From Pseudomonas sp. 102515 (GTDB lineage: Bacteria; Pseudomonadota; Gammaproteobacteria; Pseudomonadales; Pseudomonadaceae), in NCBI RefSeq assembly GCF_031085165.1, contig NZ_JAVHTY010000004.1:62001-126000 (forward strand): DNA of 64,000 bases, in the 5' to 3' direction. Both the position numbers and the translations under genes were made by a program. Under the pieces are notes generated by a model. The model searched no databases and was not told the origin of the DNA. It was given only the letters and a program-made list of their open reading frames with translations. Positions 1 to 13,237 of the stretch are shown one piece after another (position 1 is the stretch's first letter; every line of letters starts with the position of its first letter).

Positions 1-1408
<1,408 letters not shown>

Positions 1409-1488
1409 CCCCCGCGCAGCCGGCGCCGCTATCGCTTCGGGTGGTGGCGGCTGCGTCTCCCGTCGAAGCCGGATCCGGATCCGCCACC

Positions 1489-2970
1489 ATGCCCCAGACG
1501 CTCACCCCGGTGCAGACCCGGGCGCTGTTCTTTTCCGCGCTGCTGCTGTTCGTCCTGCCCTTCATCCTGGTCGACTTCCCTTACGTCGATGACAACTGGC
1601 GTATTCAGCTGGAGAACGGCCCGGAGTGGCGGCAGCAGGGGCGGGTGCTCACCGAGGTGTTCTACCGGCTGCTGACCTTCAGCGGCAGCACCCTCAATCT
1701 CTTTCCCCTGCCGCTGCTGATCGCCTGCGCCGCAGCCGCCTGGGCCCTGACCGACCTGGCCCGCCACTGCTTCGGCGCGCCGCGGCCGACCCAGTGCCTG
1801 GCGCTCCTGCCACTGTGGTTCTCGCCCTTCTGGCTGGGCAACCTGACCTACCAGTACGATGGCCCCACCATGGCCCTGAGCCTGGTGGCGGTGATCTATG
1901 CGGCGATCTATCGCAGTCGCCATACCGCGCTGGCGCTGCTGGTGCCGGCGGCGCTGCTGGCGGCGGCCATTGCCTTCTACCAAGTGGCGCTCAATGTCTT
2001 CGTCGGCCTCTGTTGCCTGGAATTGATCCGTGCGGTGCAGCGACGCGAGGCGCCGGAGCAGGCCCTGCGGCTGGTGCTGCGTCAGGGGCTGCAGCTGCTC
2101 CTGGGTTGCGCCCTCTACTTCCTCACCGCCTACCAGCTGATGGCTACCACCCGGCACGCCGGCGTGGGCGGTCAGGTGTTGCCCGAGCTCTGGCACCGGC
2201 TGGGCGAGGTGCTGCACAGCGTCGGCCTGCTGGTCACTCCGGGCAATCTGTGGCTGTGGTGGCTGTTCGGTGGGCTGGCCGCGATCGGCTACGGCCTGGG
2301 GGCCCTGACCTATGCCCGCGCCTATGGCCGACGGGCGCTGCTGCCCCTGCTGCTGTACGGTGCGACCCTGCCGGTGCTGGCCGCCGGCGTGGCCGGCATC
2401 ACCTTGCTGTTCAGCGATTTCATCCTCGAGGCCCGCACCCTGATGGGGCTGGCGGTCGTCCTGACCCTGGCGCTGCTGCTGGTCCATGACCTGCTGGAAC
2501 GATTCCAGCCACGGCTGACCTGGCTGCTGGTGCTGCCGCTGCTGTGGATGCTGTCGCTGGCCTATGCCTATGGCCAGGTGCTCTCGGCGCAGAAGACCTT
2601 CGAGCGCGGTTTCGTCCAGGAGCTGCACCACGACCTCAGCAGTCGCCCGGAGCTGCGGCCGCTCAAGCGGATGCTCTGGACCGGCGGTCCGCTGGAGGTG
2701 GCCTGGCTGCCGCTGGCGCAGAAGACCTTCGAGCAGGTGCCGGTGTTGCCCTTCATCCTCGGACTGTCGCCGGGCAACTTCATGATCGCCGAGCGCCTGC
2801 TGGACCTGGGGGTGATCGACGATGCCGACAGCGACAGCTGCAGCCAGCGGGTGGCCGTGCCGGGCGCCGCCACGCGACTGGTGGACAACCGCTTCTACGA
2901 CATCTGGGCGGTGGGCGAGGACGGTTGCATCATCATGAAGCCACAGCGGCCCTGGGTGCCGTTCGAGTAG
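1489..2970 (+). CDS. GtrII-like multi-pass membrane glycosyltransferase
   Basis: A 493-residue integral membrane protein with about ten hydrophobic segments and a short periplasmic acidic motif, YVDDNWR near residue 32, between the first two segments. This arrangement resembles the GtrII glucosyl transferase family (GT-C type), which adds glucose from an undecaprenyl carrier to surface polysaccharide. The start at ATG 1489 places the first membrane helix about 15 residues in; in-frame GTG codons at 1441 and 1444 are alternatives, and no strong ribosome site is visible for any of them. No gtrA/gtrB partner lies beside it, so the gene appears to be an orphan. Family assignment is moderate and the substrate is unknown. 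Confidence 0.6.
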   Translation: MPQTLTPVQTRALFFSALLLFVLPFILVDFPYVDDNWRIQLENGPEWRQQGRVLTEVFYRLLTFSGSTLNLFPLPLLIACAAAAWALTDLARHCFGAPRPTQCLALLPLWFSPFWLGNLTYQYDGPTMALSLVAVIYAAIYRSRHTALALLVPAALLAAAIAFYQVALNVFVGLCCLELIRAVQRREAPEQALRLVLRQGLQLLLGCALYFLTAYQLMATTRHAGVGGQVLPELWHRLGEVLHSVGLLVTPGNLWLWWLFGGLAAIGYGLGALTYARAYGRRALLPLLLYGATLPVLAAGVAGITLLFSDFILEARTLMGLAVVLTLALLLVHDLLERFQPRLTWLLVLPLLWMLSLAYAYGQVLSAQKTFERGFVQELHHDLSSRPELRPLKRMLWTGGPLEVAWLPLAQKTFEQVPVLPFILGLSPGNFMIAERLLDLGVIDDADSDSCSQRVAVPGAATRLVDNRFYDIWAVGEDGCIIMKPQRPWVPFE

Positions 2971-2973
2971 CGA

Positions 2974-3066
2974 AGTAGGTCGGGCTGAGACGGCTCCGTC
3001 GTCGACGCCCAACGAACGGTGCCTGCCCCAGGTGTTGGGCTTCGCTGCGCTCAGCCCAAGCTATGG
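2974..3066. repeat. Intergenic hairpin repeat, family R1
   Basis: Two inverted half-units of the GTAGGTTGGG...CGCAGCGAAGCCCAAC type lie between the convergent GtrII-like and permease genes: GTAGGTCGGGCTGAG on the left and CGCTGCGCTCAGCCC on the right. The same family recurs near 7080, 9352, 26353, 46284, 53970 and 54735. Confidence 0.7.
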
Positions 3067-3078
3067 GTGCGAGGATGA

Positions 3079-4455
3079 TCAGACGCGGCGCAGCCTGTAG
3101 CAGAGGAACAGGAAGGCCAGCCAGACCGGGATGGCGTAGACCGAGACGGCGATGCCGGGGATGCGCAGCATCAGCACCAGAATCATGCCGACGAAGGCCA
3201 GACACAGCCAGTTGGCGAAGGGCGACCAGAACGCCGGGAAGTGCGAGGTGCGCCCGGCCTGGCGCTGGGCAGCGCGGAATTTCAGGTGGGTCAGGCTGAT
3301 CAGCGCCCAGGCGATCACCAGCGAGGCCACCACCAGCGACATCAGCAGCTCCAGGGCATTCTGCGGCAGCAGATAATTGACCAGCACGCAGAGCAGGGTC
3401 ACCGCCGAGGACACGGCGATGCCCAGCAGCGGCACGCCGCGGCGCGTGGTGCGCAGCAGGGCGCGCGGGGCATCGCCCTGTTCGGCCAGGCCGTAGAGCA
3501 TGCGGCTGGTGCAGTAGACGCCGCTGTTGTAGACCGACAGCGCCGCGGTCAGCACCACGAAGTTGAGCAGGTGGGCGGCGGTGTCGCTGCCGAGCAGGGC
3601 GAAGGTCTGCACGAAGGGGCTGCCGGCGTAGTCGTCGCCGCCGGCGCCGATGCTGCTTACCAGTTCGTCCCAGGGATGCAGCGAAAGGAGGATGGTCAGG
3701 GCGCCGACATAGAAGATCAGGATGCGCCAGACCACCTGGTTGATGGCCTTGGGGATCACGGTGCGCGGCTGGTCGGCTTCGGCGGCGGTGATGCCCACCA
3801 GCTCCAGGCCGCCAAAGGAAAACATGATGATCGCCAGCACCGCGAACAGGCCGCTCCAGCCGTTGGGCAGGAAGCCGCCATGGTTCCACAGATTGCTCAC
3901 CGAGGCTTCGGGGCCGCCGCTGCCGCTGACCAGCAGCCAGAGCCCGAAGGCCATCATGCCGAGGATGGCCACCACCTTGATCAGCGCGAACCAGAACTCG
4001 GTCTCGCCGAACGCCTTCACATTGAACAGGTTGATCATGTTGACCAGCACGAAGAACACCAGGGCGCTGGCCCAGGTCGGTACCTCGGGCCACCAGTACT
4101 GCACGTACTTGCCCACCGCGGTGAGCTCCGACATGCCCACCAGCACATAGAGCACCCAGTAGTTCCAGCCGGAGAGAAAGCCCGGGAAACGGCCCCAGTA
4201 GCGGCTGGCGAAGTGGCTGAAGGAGCCGGCCACGGGTTCCTCGACGATCATCTCGCCAAGCTGGCGCATGATCAGGAAGGCGATGAAGCCGGCGATGGCA
4301 TAGCCAAGGATCATCGCCGGACCGGCCGACTTGAGTACCCCGGCCGAGCCGAGGAACAGACCGGTGCCGATGGCCCCGCCGAGGGCGATCAGCTGGATAT
4401 GACGATTCTTCAGGCCGCGCTGCAACTGGCCGGCGGCGGGTTGGGGCTGGGACAT
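3079..4455 (-). CDS. Amino acid permease, AroP/ProY type (APC superfamily)
   Basis: A 458-residue inner-membrane amino acid:proton symporter with about 12 membrane segments. The N-terminal helix contains the family signature IALGGAIGTGLFLGSA near residues 23-38, the substrate-backbone binding loop. ELVGITAAEADQPRTVIPKA in the middle is the conserved consensus segment of the amino acid transporter (AAT) family. The sequence most resembles AroP/PheP/ProY transporters, but the exact substrate (aromatic amino acids, proline or other) cannot be read from sequence alone. It is a single gene, convergent with the upstream gene and divergent from ygiQ. Confidence 0.88.
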   Translation of the reverse strand: MSQPQPAAGQLQRGLKNRHIQLIALGGAIGTGLFLGSAGVLKSAGPAMILGYAIAGFIAFLIMRQLGEMIVEEPVAGSFSHFASRYWGRFPGFLSGWNYWVLYVLVGMSELTAVGKYVQYWWPEVPTWASALVFFVLVNMINLFNVKAFGETEFWFALIKVVAILGMMAFGLWLLVSGSGGPEASVSNLWNHGGFLPNGWSGLFAVLAIIMFSFGGLELVGITAAEADQPRTVIPKAINQVVWRILIFYVGALTILLSLHPWDELVSSIGAGGDDYAGSPFVQTFALLGSDTAAHLLNFVVLTAALSVYNSGVYCTSRMLYGLAEQGDAPRALLRTTRRGVPLLGIAVSSAVTLLCVLVNYLLPQNALELLMSLVVASLVIAWALISLTHLKFRAAQRQAGRTSHFPAFWSPFANWLCLAFVGMILVLMLRIPGIAVSVYAIPVWLAFLFLCYRLRRV

Positions 4456-4540
4456 GGACGGGGGTGTCTCGGTGGTGAGGGGAGCGGGCGGCTATGGTAG
4501 CACTCCTGTCGCCAGGGGCCTGGTCTTGGGGAGAGCCATG

Positions 4541-4625
4541 CCCTCACCCCGGCGCCCTCCCGGAGGGAGGGGGAAGAGCCGGTGCGCGGGGTTGCTCTTG
4601 CCCTCGCTCCCCGGGGTGAGGGCCG
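4541..4625. repeat. Intergenic hairpin repeat, family R2
   Basis: CCCTCACCCCGGCGCCCTCCCGG is followed by its inverted partner CTCCCCGGGGTGAGGG, with a small inner palindrome CCCTCCCGGAGGGAGGG. Related copies are at 13059-13170 and in 62911-63212. It occupies the divergent gap between the permease and ygiQ, upstream of the ygiQ promoter region. Confidence 0.65.
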
Positions 4626-4736
4626 GGCCGAGCTACCGTCGATAGCCAAAGGCAATCGATGTCCGGGGGCTGAACTGGTCATTTTTTGTGCTATTCTTCG
4701 CGCCCTCCTGAAAACACCCCTTTCCCGGAAGCTGCC

Positions 4737-7004
<2,268 letters not shown>

Positions 7005-7018
7005 GGCGAGCGCATGCG

Positions 7019-7047
7019 AAAAGGGGAGGCCGAGGCCTCCCCTTTTT
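7019..7047 (+). terminator. Rho-independent terminator after ygiQ
   Basis: Perfect 13-bp arms AAAAGGGGAGGCC (7019-7031) and GGCCTCCCCTTTT (7034-7046), with the T-run continuing to 7047, start 15 bases after the ygiQ stop. In practice the central CGAG forms the loop. The symmetric A/T ends mean it could also act on the minus strand for the aroQ-aroE unit. Confidence 0.9.
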
Positions 7048-7075
7048 CATGGGCGGTAGGTCCGGCGCGGGGTTG

Positions 7076-7160
7076 TTGGGCTTCGAGGGAGGAGCTGTCT
7101 CAATCCAACCTACGGGAGCCTGGCGTAGGTTGGGTGGAGCGCAGCGACCGAGGTTACCCG
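7076..7160. repeat. Intergenic hairpin repeat, family R1
   Basis: A copy of the R1 family with half-units TTGTTGGGCTTCGAGGG...CCAACCTACGGG and GTAGGTTGGGTGGAGCGCAG. It abuts the 3' end of aroE, whose stop lies at 7154-7156. Confidence 0.65.
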
Positions 7161-8008
7161 CGCAACTCGGCGAAGTGGGCCTGCATGCGTTCGGCGTCGG
7201 CGCTGCGGCCGCTGAAGAGTTCGAAGGCCTTGACCGCCTGGAACACGGCCATGGTGCCGCCATCCAGGGTGCGGCAGCCGAGGGCGCGGGCCTGGCGCAG
7301 CAGTTCGGTTTCCAGCGGGAAGTAGATGATCTCGGCGACCCACAGGCCGGGGTGCAGCAGCTCGGCCGGCAGTGGCATACCGGGGAGCTTGGCCATGCCC
7401 ACCGGCGAGGTGTTGACCAGGCCATCGGCGGCGGCGACCGCGGCGGCCCGGTCGGTGCCGACCGCGGCGCGCCCGGGGCCGAAGTGGCGGGTGAGGTTGT
7501 CCACCAGCGCCTGGGCGCGTTCGGCCTCGACGTCGAAGATCAACAGCTGGTCGACGCCCTCGGCGAGCAGGGCATGGGCCACGGCGCTGCCGGCACCGCC
7601 GGCGCCCAGTTGCACCACCAGGCGCTTGGCCACGTCCGGCAGGCCGCGGCGAAAGCCCTCGGCGAAGCCCAGGCAGTCGGTGTTGTGGCCCACGGTGCGG
7701 CCGTCGGCCAGCACCACGGTATTCACCGCGCCGATGCCGCGCGCCTCGGGGGAGAGGTCGTCGAGCAGGGGGATGATCGCCTGCTTGCAGGGAAAGGTGA
7801 TGTTGAGACCGGTGAAGCCGGTGCGCTGGGCGGCCTGCAGCAGCTCGGGCAGGGCATCGGCACCGAGGCCGAGGGCGTCCAGGTCGATCAGGCGGTAGAG
7901 GTATCTGAGGCCCTGGGCATCGCCTTCGCGCTCGTGCATGGCGGGCGTCAGCGAGGCCTGGATGCCGGCGCCGATGAGGCCGGCGAGGACGGATTTGGGT
8001 GCGGTCAT
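7154..8008 (-). CDS. Shikimate/quinate 5-dehydrogenase (AroE paralogue, probably catabolic)
   Basis: An NAD(P)-dependent oxidoreductase of 284 residues interconverting shikimate (or quinate) with its 3-dehydro form. The substrate lysine lies in NITFPCKQA (K75), the catalytic Asp in GHNTD (D111), the nucleotide-binding loop GAGGAG is at 135-140, and the C-terminal substrate loop is DGGTMAVFQ. ATG 8008 starts 5 bases after the aroQ stop; an upstream in-frame extension overlaps aroQ and has no family similarity. Pairing with a second-type aroQ, as in the P. aeruginosa PA0244-PA0245 region near the pca genes, suggests quinate/shikimate use rather than biosynthesis. The housekeeping aroE would be elsewhere. 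Confidence 0.88.
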   Translation of the reverse strand: MTAPKSVLAGLIGAGIQASLTPAMHEREGDAQGLRYLYRLIDLDALGLGADALPELLQAAQRTGFTGLNITFPCKQAIIPLLDDLSPEARGIGAVNTVVLADGRTVGHNTDCLGFAEGFRRGLPDVAKRLVVQLGAGGAGSAVAHALLAEGVDQLLIFDVEAERAQALVDNLTRHFGPGRAAVGTDRAAAVAAADGLVNTSPVGMAKLPGMPLPAELLHPGLWVAEIIYFPLETELLRQARALGCRTLDGGTMAVFQAVKAFELFSGRSADAERMQAHFAELRG

Positions 8009-8012
8009 GGCG

Positions 8013-8456
8013 TTAGTTTCCCTGGTGGGCGATGAGGGCAGCGATGGCGGCGCGATATCCCTGGCTGCCGAGGCCGCAGATGACGCCGACGGCGATGCCC
8101 GAGACATAGGAATGATGACGGAAGGCTTCGCGGCGATGCACGTTGGACAGGTGCACCTCGTAGACCGGCAGCTCGCTGGCCACCAGGGCGTCGCGCAAGG
8201 CCACCGAGGTGTGGGTCCAGGCGGCGGGATTGATCACCACCCCGGCATAGGCGCCGCGGGCCGCGTGGATCCAGTCGAGCAGTTCGCCTTCGTGATTGGT
8301 CTGGCGGAAATCCACCTCGTAACCCTCGGCGGCGGCGGTCTCGGCACACAGCCGGGCGACGTCGGCCAGGGTCTCGTGGCCGTAGGTGGCGGGCTCGCGG
8401 GTGCCGAGCAGATTGAGGTTGGGTCCGTTGAGGACCAGGATGCGACGGGAGGACAT
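8013..8456 (-). CDS. aroQ: Type II 3-dehydroquinate dehydratase
   Basis: A 147-residue dodecameric-type dehydratase that converts 3-dehydroquinate to 3-dehydroshikimate. Family motifs are complete: [13 protein letters not shown] at 9-21, the catalytic Tyr in TYGHETL (Y25), [10 protein letters not shown] at about 76-84, and the catalytic His in [12 protein letters not shown] (H102) followed by FRHHSY. It is the first gene of a two-gene unit with the aroE paralogue. Together with a dehydroshikimate dehydratase they would feed quinate or shikimate carbon into protocatechuate, which the pca genes in this window consume. A PcaR-like palindrome lies 127-136 bases upstream. Confidence 0.95.
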   Translation of the reverse strand: MSSRRILVLNGPNLNLLGTREPATYGHETLADVARLCAETAAAEGYEVDFRQTNHEGELLDWIHAARGAYAGVVINPAAWTHTSVALRDALVASELPVYEVHLSNVHRREAFRHHSYVSGIAVGVICGLGSQGYRAAIAALIAHQGN

Positions 8457-8580
8457 GACAGCCTTCTCTCTTGTTGTCTTGCCGAGCAGGCGCTGCCCGG
8501 CACTGGAGAGAAAATGTACCAGCCGGTTAATCCCGTCAATCGAGTCGGGCGGGCGGGTGGCAGGGCAGGCTGCGGAAGCG

Positions 8581-8592
8581 TTCGATTATCGA
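8581..8592. promoter_or_regulatory. PcaR-like palindrome upstream of aroQ
   Basis: TTCGATTATCGA contains the perfect palindrome TCGAT-T-ATCGA and matches the core motif (CGATAATCG/CGATTATCG) found upstream of pcaR, pcaK and pcaI in this window. It sits between the convergence of urtE (ends at 8603) and the aroQ promoter region. A role in aroQ-aroE control is inferred. Confidence 0.5.
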
Positions 8593-8602
8593 CCTTGGCC
8601 CG

Positions 8603-9301
8603 CTAGATCGCTACCAGTCCCCGTACTCCCTCCGCCTCCATGTCGACCCCGCGGCCGCGCTGGACGATCTCGCCACGGGACATCACCAGGTAGCCGTCGG
8701 CCAGTTCGCTGGCGAAGTCGTAGAACTGTTCCACCAGCAGGATGGCCATGTCGCCACGCTTGGCCAGGTGGGCGATGACGGTGCCGATCTCCTTGATCAC
8801 CGAGGGCTGGATGCCCTCGGTGGGTTCGTCGAGGATCAGCAGGCGCGGGCGACTGGCCAGGGCGCGGCCGATGGCCAGTTGCTGCTGCTGGCCGCCGGAG
8901 AGATCGCCACCGCGACGCTGGCGCATCTGCCGCAGCACGGGGAAGAGTTCGTAGATGGACTCGGGCACCTCGCGGGCTTCCCGGGCGGGAAAGCGCGACA
9001 GGCCCATGAGCAGATTTTCCTCGACGGTGAGGCGCGGAAAGATCTCGCGGCCCTGGGGCACGTAGGCGATGCCGGACTGCACCCGCTGGTGCGGCTTGCG
9101 GGCGGTGATGTCCTGGCCTTCCCAGGTGACGCTGCCGCGCTTGGCCGGGATCAGGCCCATGAGGCAGCGCAGCAGGGTGGTCTTGCCGACGCCGTTGCGG
9201 CCGAGCAGGCTGGTGACCTCGCCAATAGGTGCGTCGAAGGACAGGCCACGCAGGATGTGGCTGCCGCCGTAGTACTGATGGAGTTCGTTGACCTGGAGCA
9301 T
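8603..9301 (-). CDS. urtE: Urea ABC transporter ATP-binding subunit UrtE
   Basis: A 232-residue LivF-type ATPase of the high-affinity urea importer. Visible are Walker A GRNGVGKT at 34-41, the Q-loop region AYVPQGREIFP, ABC signature LSGGQQQQLAIGRAL, Walker B LLILDEPTEGIQP and the switch His replaced by Gln/Glu context VEQFYDFA, as usual in LivF-like proteins. It starts at ATG 9301; the in-frame extension upstream runs through an R1 repeat and is not coding. It is the last gene of urtABCDE and is separated from urtD by 160 bases containing that repeat. No urease genes follow; aroQ-aroE does. Confidence 0.95.
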   Translation of the reverse strand: MLQVNELHQYYGGSHILRGLSFDAPIGEVTSLLGRNGVGKTTLLRCLMGLIPAKRGSVTWEGQDITARKPHQRVQSGIAYVPQGREIFPRLTVEENLLMGLSRFPAREAREVPESIYELFPVLRQMRQRRGGDLSGGQQQQLAIGRALASRPRLLILDEPTEGIQPSVIKEIGTVIAHLAKRGDMAILLVEQFYDFASELADGYLVMSRGEIVQRGRGVDMEAEGVRGLVAI

Positions 9302-9351
9302 GGGGGCCTCGGCCGGTTGTCTGGTCTCTGGCAGGCCGCGTGGCCTGCCGA

Positions 9352-9443
9352 CGTAGGTTGGTTGAGCGCAGCGAAGCACAACGCTCCCGGTCCGTATCGG
9401 TGTTGGGCTTCGACGATGGAGCCGTCTCGACCCAACCTACGGG
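9352..9443. repeat. R1 hairpin repeat inside the urt operon (urtD-urtE gap)
   Basis: Half-unit CGTAGGTTGGTTGAGCGCAG and inverted partner GTTGGGCTTCGACGATGG...CCCAACCTACG fill most of the 160-base gap between urtD and urtE. As a stable mRNA hairpin it could influence urtE transcript abundance. Confidence 0.75.
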
Positions 9444-9461
9444 CAGGGGCGCGACCGCGCA

Positions 9462-10303
<842 letters not shown>

Positions 10304-10307
<4 letters not shown>

Positions 10308-11383
10308 GCGTCGCGCTCCTTCTTGATGAGGCCGATCACGCCACGCGGCAGATAGAGGGTCACGACGATGAACAGGGCGCCGAGAAAGAACAGCCAGTAT
10401 TCGGGAAAGGCCACGGTGAACCAGCTCTTGGCGCCGTTGACGATGCCGGCGCCGAGCACCGGACCGATGAGGCTGCCGCGGCCGCCGAGGGCGACCCAGA
10501 TGGCGGCCTCGATGGAGTTGGTCGGGGCCATCTCGCTGGGATTGATGATGCCCACCTGGGGCACATAGAGGGCCCCGGCCAGGCCGCAGAGCACCGCCGA
10601 GAGCACCCAGACGAACAGCTTGAAGCCGCGCGGATCGTAGCCGCAGAAGGTCACCCGGTTCTCGGCGTCACGGATCGCCGTGAGGATGCGGCCTAACTTG
10701 CTCTGTGCCAGGCGCCAGCCCAGCCAGAGACTGGCCACCAGCAGGGCCACGGTGAGCAGGAAGAGCACCGCGCGGGTGCCCTGGGCGGCCACCGGGAAGC
10801 CCAGCAGGGTGGTGAAGCCGGTGAAGCCGTTGTTGCCGCCGAAGCCGGTCTCGTTGCGAAAGAACAGCAGCATGCCGGCGAAGGTCAGCGCCTGGGTCAT
10901 GATCGAGAAGTAGACGCCCTTGATCTTCGAGCGGAAGGCGAAGAAGCCGAACGCCAGGGCCAGCAGGCCGGGGGCCAGCACCGCCAGGCACAGCGCCCAG
11001 AGGAAGTGGTCGGTGCCGGCCCAGAACCAGGGATAGCTGTTCCAGGAAAGAAAGCTCATGAAGGGCGGCAGACCGGCACCGGCGGCCTGCCGCATCAGGT
11101 ACATGCCCATGGCGTAGCCACCCAGGGCGAAGAACAGCCCGTGGCCCAGGGAGAGCATCCCGGCATAGCCCCAAACCAGGTCCAGCGCCAGGGCGACGAT
11201 GGCGTAGCAGAGGATCTTGCCCACCAGGGTGAGGGTGTAGGCCGAGACCTGGAAGGGATTGTCGGCCGGGAGCAGGGACAGCAGTGGCAGGGCGATCAGC
11301 ACGGCCAGGGCCAGGCCGAGCACGGCCAGGCTCAGGCGCGGGCCGGCCTTCTGCACGGCGGTAAGCGCGAGTGGCTGGTTCAA
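10304..11383 (-). CDS. urtC: Urea ABC transporter permease UrtC (TTG start)
   Basis: A 359-residue LivM-type permease with about ten membrane helices. It includes the conserved GYAGMLSLGHGLFFALGGY near residues 78-96 and the EAA-like loop with NRVTFCGYDPRGFKL. The best start is TTG at 11383, giving MNQPLAL..., overlapping the urtB stop (sequence ATTGA); the next in-frame start, GTG at 11356, would remove nine residues of the conserved N-terminus. A much longer open frame upstream is antisense-like overlap with urtB and was not used. It pairs with UrtB to form the urea channel. Confidence 0.93.
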
Positions 11384-12948
11384 TCGATGACCCTCCCCTT
11401 GAGGGCGAACAGGCCCTGGGGCCGCTTCTGGATGAACAGGATGATCAGGCCGAGGATGAGGATCTTGCCCAGCACGGCGCCGATCTGGGGTTCGAGGATC
11501 TTGTTGACGATGCCCAGGCCGAAGGCCGCCAGCACGCTGCCGGCCAGTTGGCCGACGCCGCCGAGCACCACCACCAGGAACGAATCGATGATGTAGCTCT
11601 GGCCGAGGTCCGGGCCGACGTTGCCGATCTGCGACAGGGCCACGCCACCGAGGCCGGCGATGCCGGAGCCGAGGCCGAAGGCGAGCATGTCGATGCGCCC
11701 GGTGGGGACGCCGCAGCAGGCGGCCATGTTGCGATTCTGGGTCACGGCGCGCACGTTCAGCCCCAGGCGGGTCTTGTTCAGCAGGGTCCAGGTCAGGATC
11801 AACACGAAGACCACGAAGCCAAGGATGATCACCCGGTTCCACGGCAGGAGCAGGTTGGGCAGCACCTGGATGCCGCCGGACAGCCAGGCCGGATTGGCCA
11901 CCTCGACGTTCTGGGCGCCGAACAGCACCCGCACCGCCTGGATCAGCATCAGGCTGATGCCCCAGGTGGCCAGCAGGGTCTCCAGCGGGCGGCCGTAGAG
12001 GTGGCGGATCACGGTGCGCTCCAACGCCATGCCGATGGCGGCGGTGACGGCGAAGGCCACCGGCAACGCTAGCAGCGGGTACCAGGCCAGCCATTCGGGG
12101 GCGAGGCGCTGCAGGGTCAGCTGCACCACATAGGTGCTGTAGGCGCCGAGCATCAGCATCTCGCCGTGGGCCATGTTGATGACGCCGAGCAGGCCATAGG
12201 TGATGGCCAGGCCCAGGGCGGCCAGCAGCAGGATGGAGCCCAGCGACAGGCCGGTGAAGGCCTGGCCGAGCAGATCGCCCAGCAGCAGCTTGCGCTCCAC
12301 CTGGGCGAGGCCGGTGGCGGCGGCCTTGCGGACGTCTTCGTTGGCTTCCATCGCGGGATCGAGCAGGGCCTGCAGGCGGGTCTTGGCCTGGGGCTCGCCG
12401 GATTCGCCGAGCAGCCGCACCGCGGCCAGGCGCACCGCGGGATCGGAATCGGTCAGCTGCAGATTGGCGAGGGCGGCGGCGAGGGCGGTCTTCACCTCCT
12501 TGTCGGCTTCGCTCTGCAGGCGTTTTTCCAGAAAAGGGCGCTGTTCGGGCTTGGCCTCCTGGCGTAGGGCCTGGACGGCGGCCAGGCGCACGCTGGCCTC
12601 CGCGGACAGCAGCCCGCCGCTGGCCTGGGCGGCGCCGATGAGGATGCGCAGGCGGTTGTTCAGGCGTACCGGCTTGGGTGTGCCGGTGGGGGGGGTGGCG
12701 TCGCCTTCGGCGGCGCTGTAGCTGTCGCCGCTCCTGTAGAAGGGGCGCTTGTCTTCATCGACATAGAAGCGGCCGTCCTGCAGCGCCTGGAGGACCGGGA
12801 GTTGCGCGGGATCAGGCGCGGCGGCCCAGGCCTGCAGGAGTCTGGCCTGGTCGTTGGCGCTGGCGGCGGCCAGCTCGGCGGCGGGGCCGGCCTGGACGGT
12901 GCCGCCGAGCAGCAACAGCAGGGGCAGAAGAAAAAGGCGTAGGGACAT
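11380..12948 (-). CDS. urtB: Urea ABC transporter permease UrtB
   Basis: A 522-residue LivH-type permease. It has a signal peptide (about residues 1-20), a ~200-residue periplasmic region of HEAT-like helical repeats (AVRLAAVRLLGESG and similar), then a membrane domain from about residue 225 with GLLGVINMAHGEMLMLGAY and the RAVTQNRNMAACCGV loop. The extra N-terminal domain is typical of UrtB and separates it from amino acid LivH proteins. The start at ATG 12948 is set by the signal peptide. It is 290 bases from urtA, a gap that contains R2 repeats. Confidence 0.95.
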   Translation of the reverse strand: MSLRLFLLPLLLLLGGTVQAGPAAELAAASANDQARLLQAWAAAPDPAQLPVLQALQDGRFYVDEDKRPFYRSGDSYSAAEGDATPPTGTPKPVRLNNRLRILIGAAQASGGLLSAEASVRLAAVQALRQEAKPEQRPFLEKRLQSEADKEVKTALAAALANLQLTDSDPAVRLAAVRLLGESGEPQAKTRLQALLDPAMEANEDVRKAAATGLAQVERKLLLGDLLGQAFTGLSLGSILLLAALGLAITYGLLGVINMAHGEMLMLGAYSTYVVQLTLQRLAPEWLAWYPLLALPVAFAVTAAIGMALERTVIRHLYGRPLETLLATWGISLMLIQAVRVLFGAQNVEVANPAWLSGGIQVLPNLLLPWNRVIILGFVVFVLILTWTLLNKTRLGLNVRAVTQNRNMAACCGVPTGRIDMLAFGLGSGIAGLGGVALSQIGNVGPDLGQSYIIDSFLVVVLGGVGQLAGSVLAAFGLGIVNKILEPQIGAVLGKILILGLIILFIQKRPQGLFALKGRVID

Positions 12949-13058
12949 GCGCGGCCTCGTCGGTGGGTAAAGGCTCCTGCGCGCCGGCTCGCGGAGGAGG
13001 GCGGGCGTGGCCTCGTTTCTGGTGCCGGCGCCTGGCTCTCTGGCCGGGTGCGCTGGCG

Positions 13059-13170
13059 GGCCCTCATCCCACCCTTTCCCAGGGAAAGGGGGCGGAGCGG
13101 GGCGGGTGGTTCTGCTGCGTCCGGTCTCTACCCTCACCCGGCCCTCTCCCGGAGGGAGAGGGGGAAGAGC
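13059..13170. repeat. Two R2 hairpin repeats inside the urt operon (urtA-urtB gap)
   Basis: Two palindromes, CCCTTTCCCAGGGAAAGGG (about 13070-13088) and CCCTCTCCCGGAGGGAGAGGG (about 13142-13162), each follow a CCCTCA(C/T)CC lead. Similar sequences occur at 4541 and 62911-63212. They separate the abundant binding-protein gene from the permease genes and may stabilise or terminate the urtA transcript. Confidence 0.7.
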
Positions 13171-13237
13171 GCGGTACCGTCTTTCAGGTTTTGCCTACGT
13201 CGCCCCTTGGAAGGGGAGCCAGGGATCAGGCAGCGGC

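Noticed and set aside
1483-1491. GCCACCATG looks like a eukaryotic Kozak start, suggesting a construct
   Set aside because: A chance match in a GC-rich leader; the gene is a bacterial membrane protein in normal genomic context.
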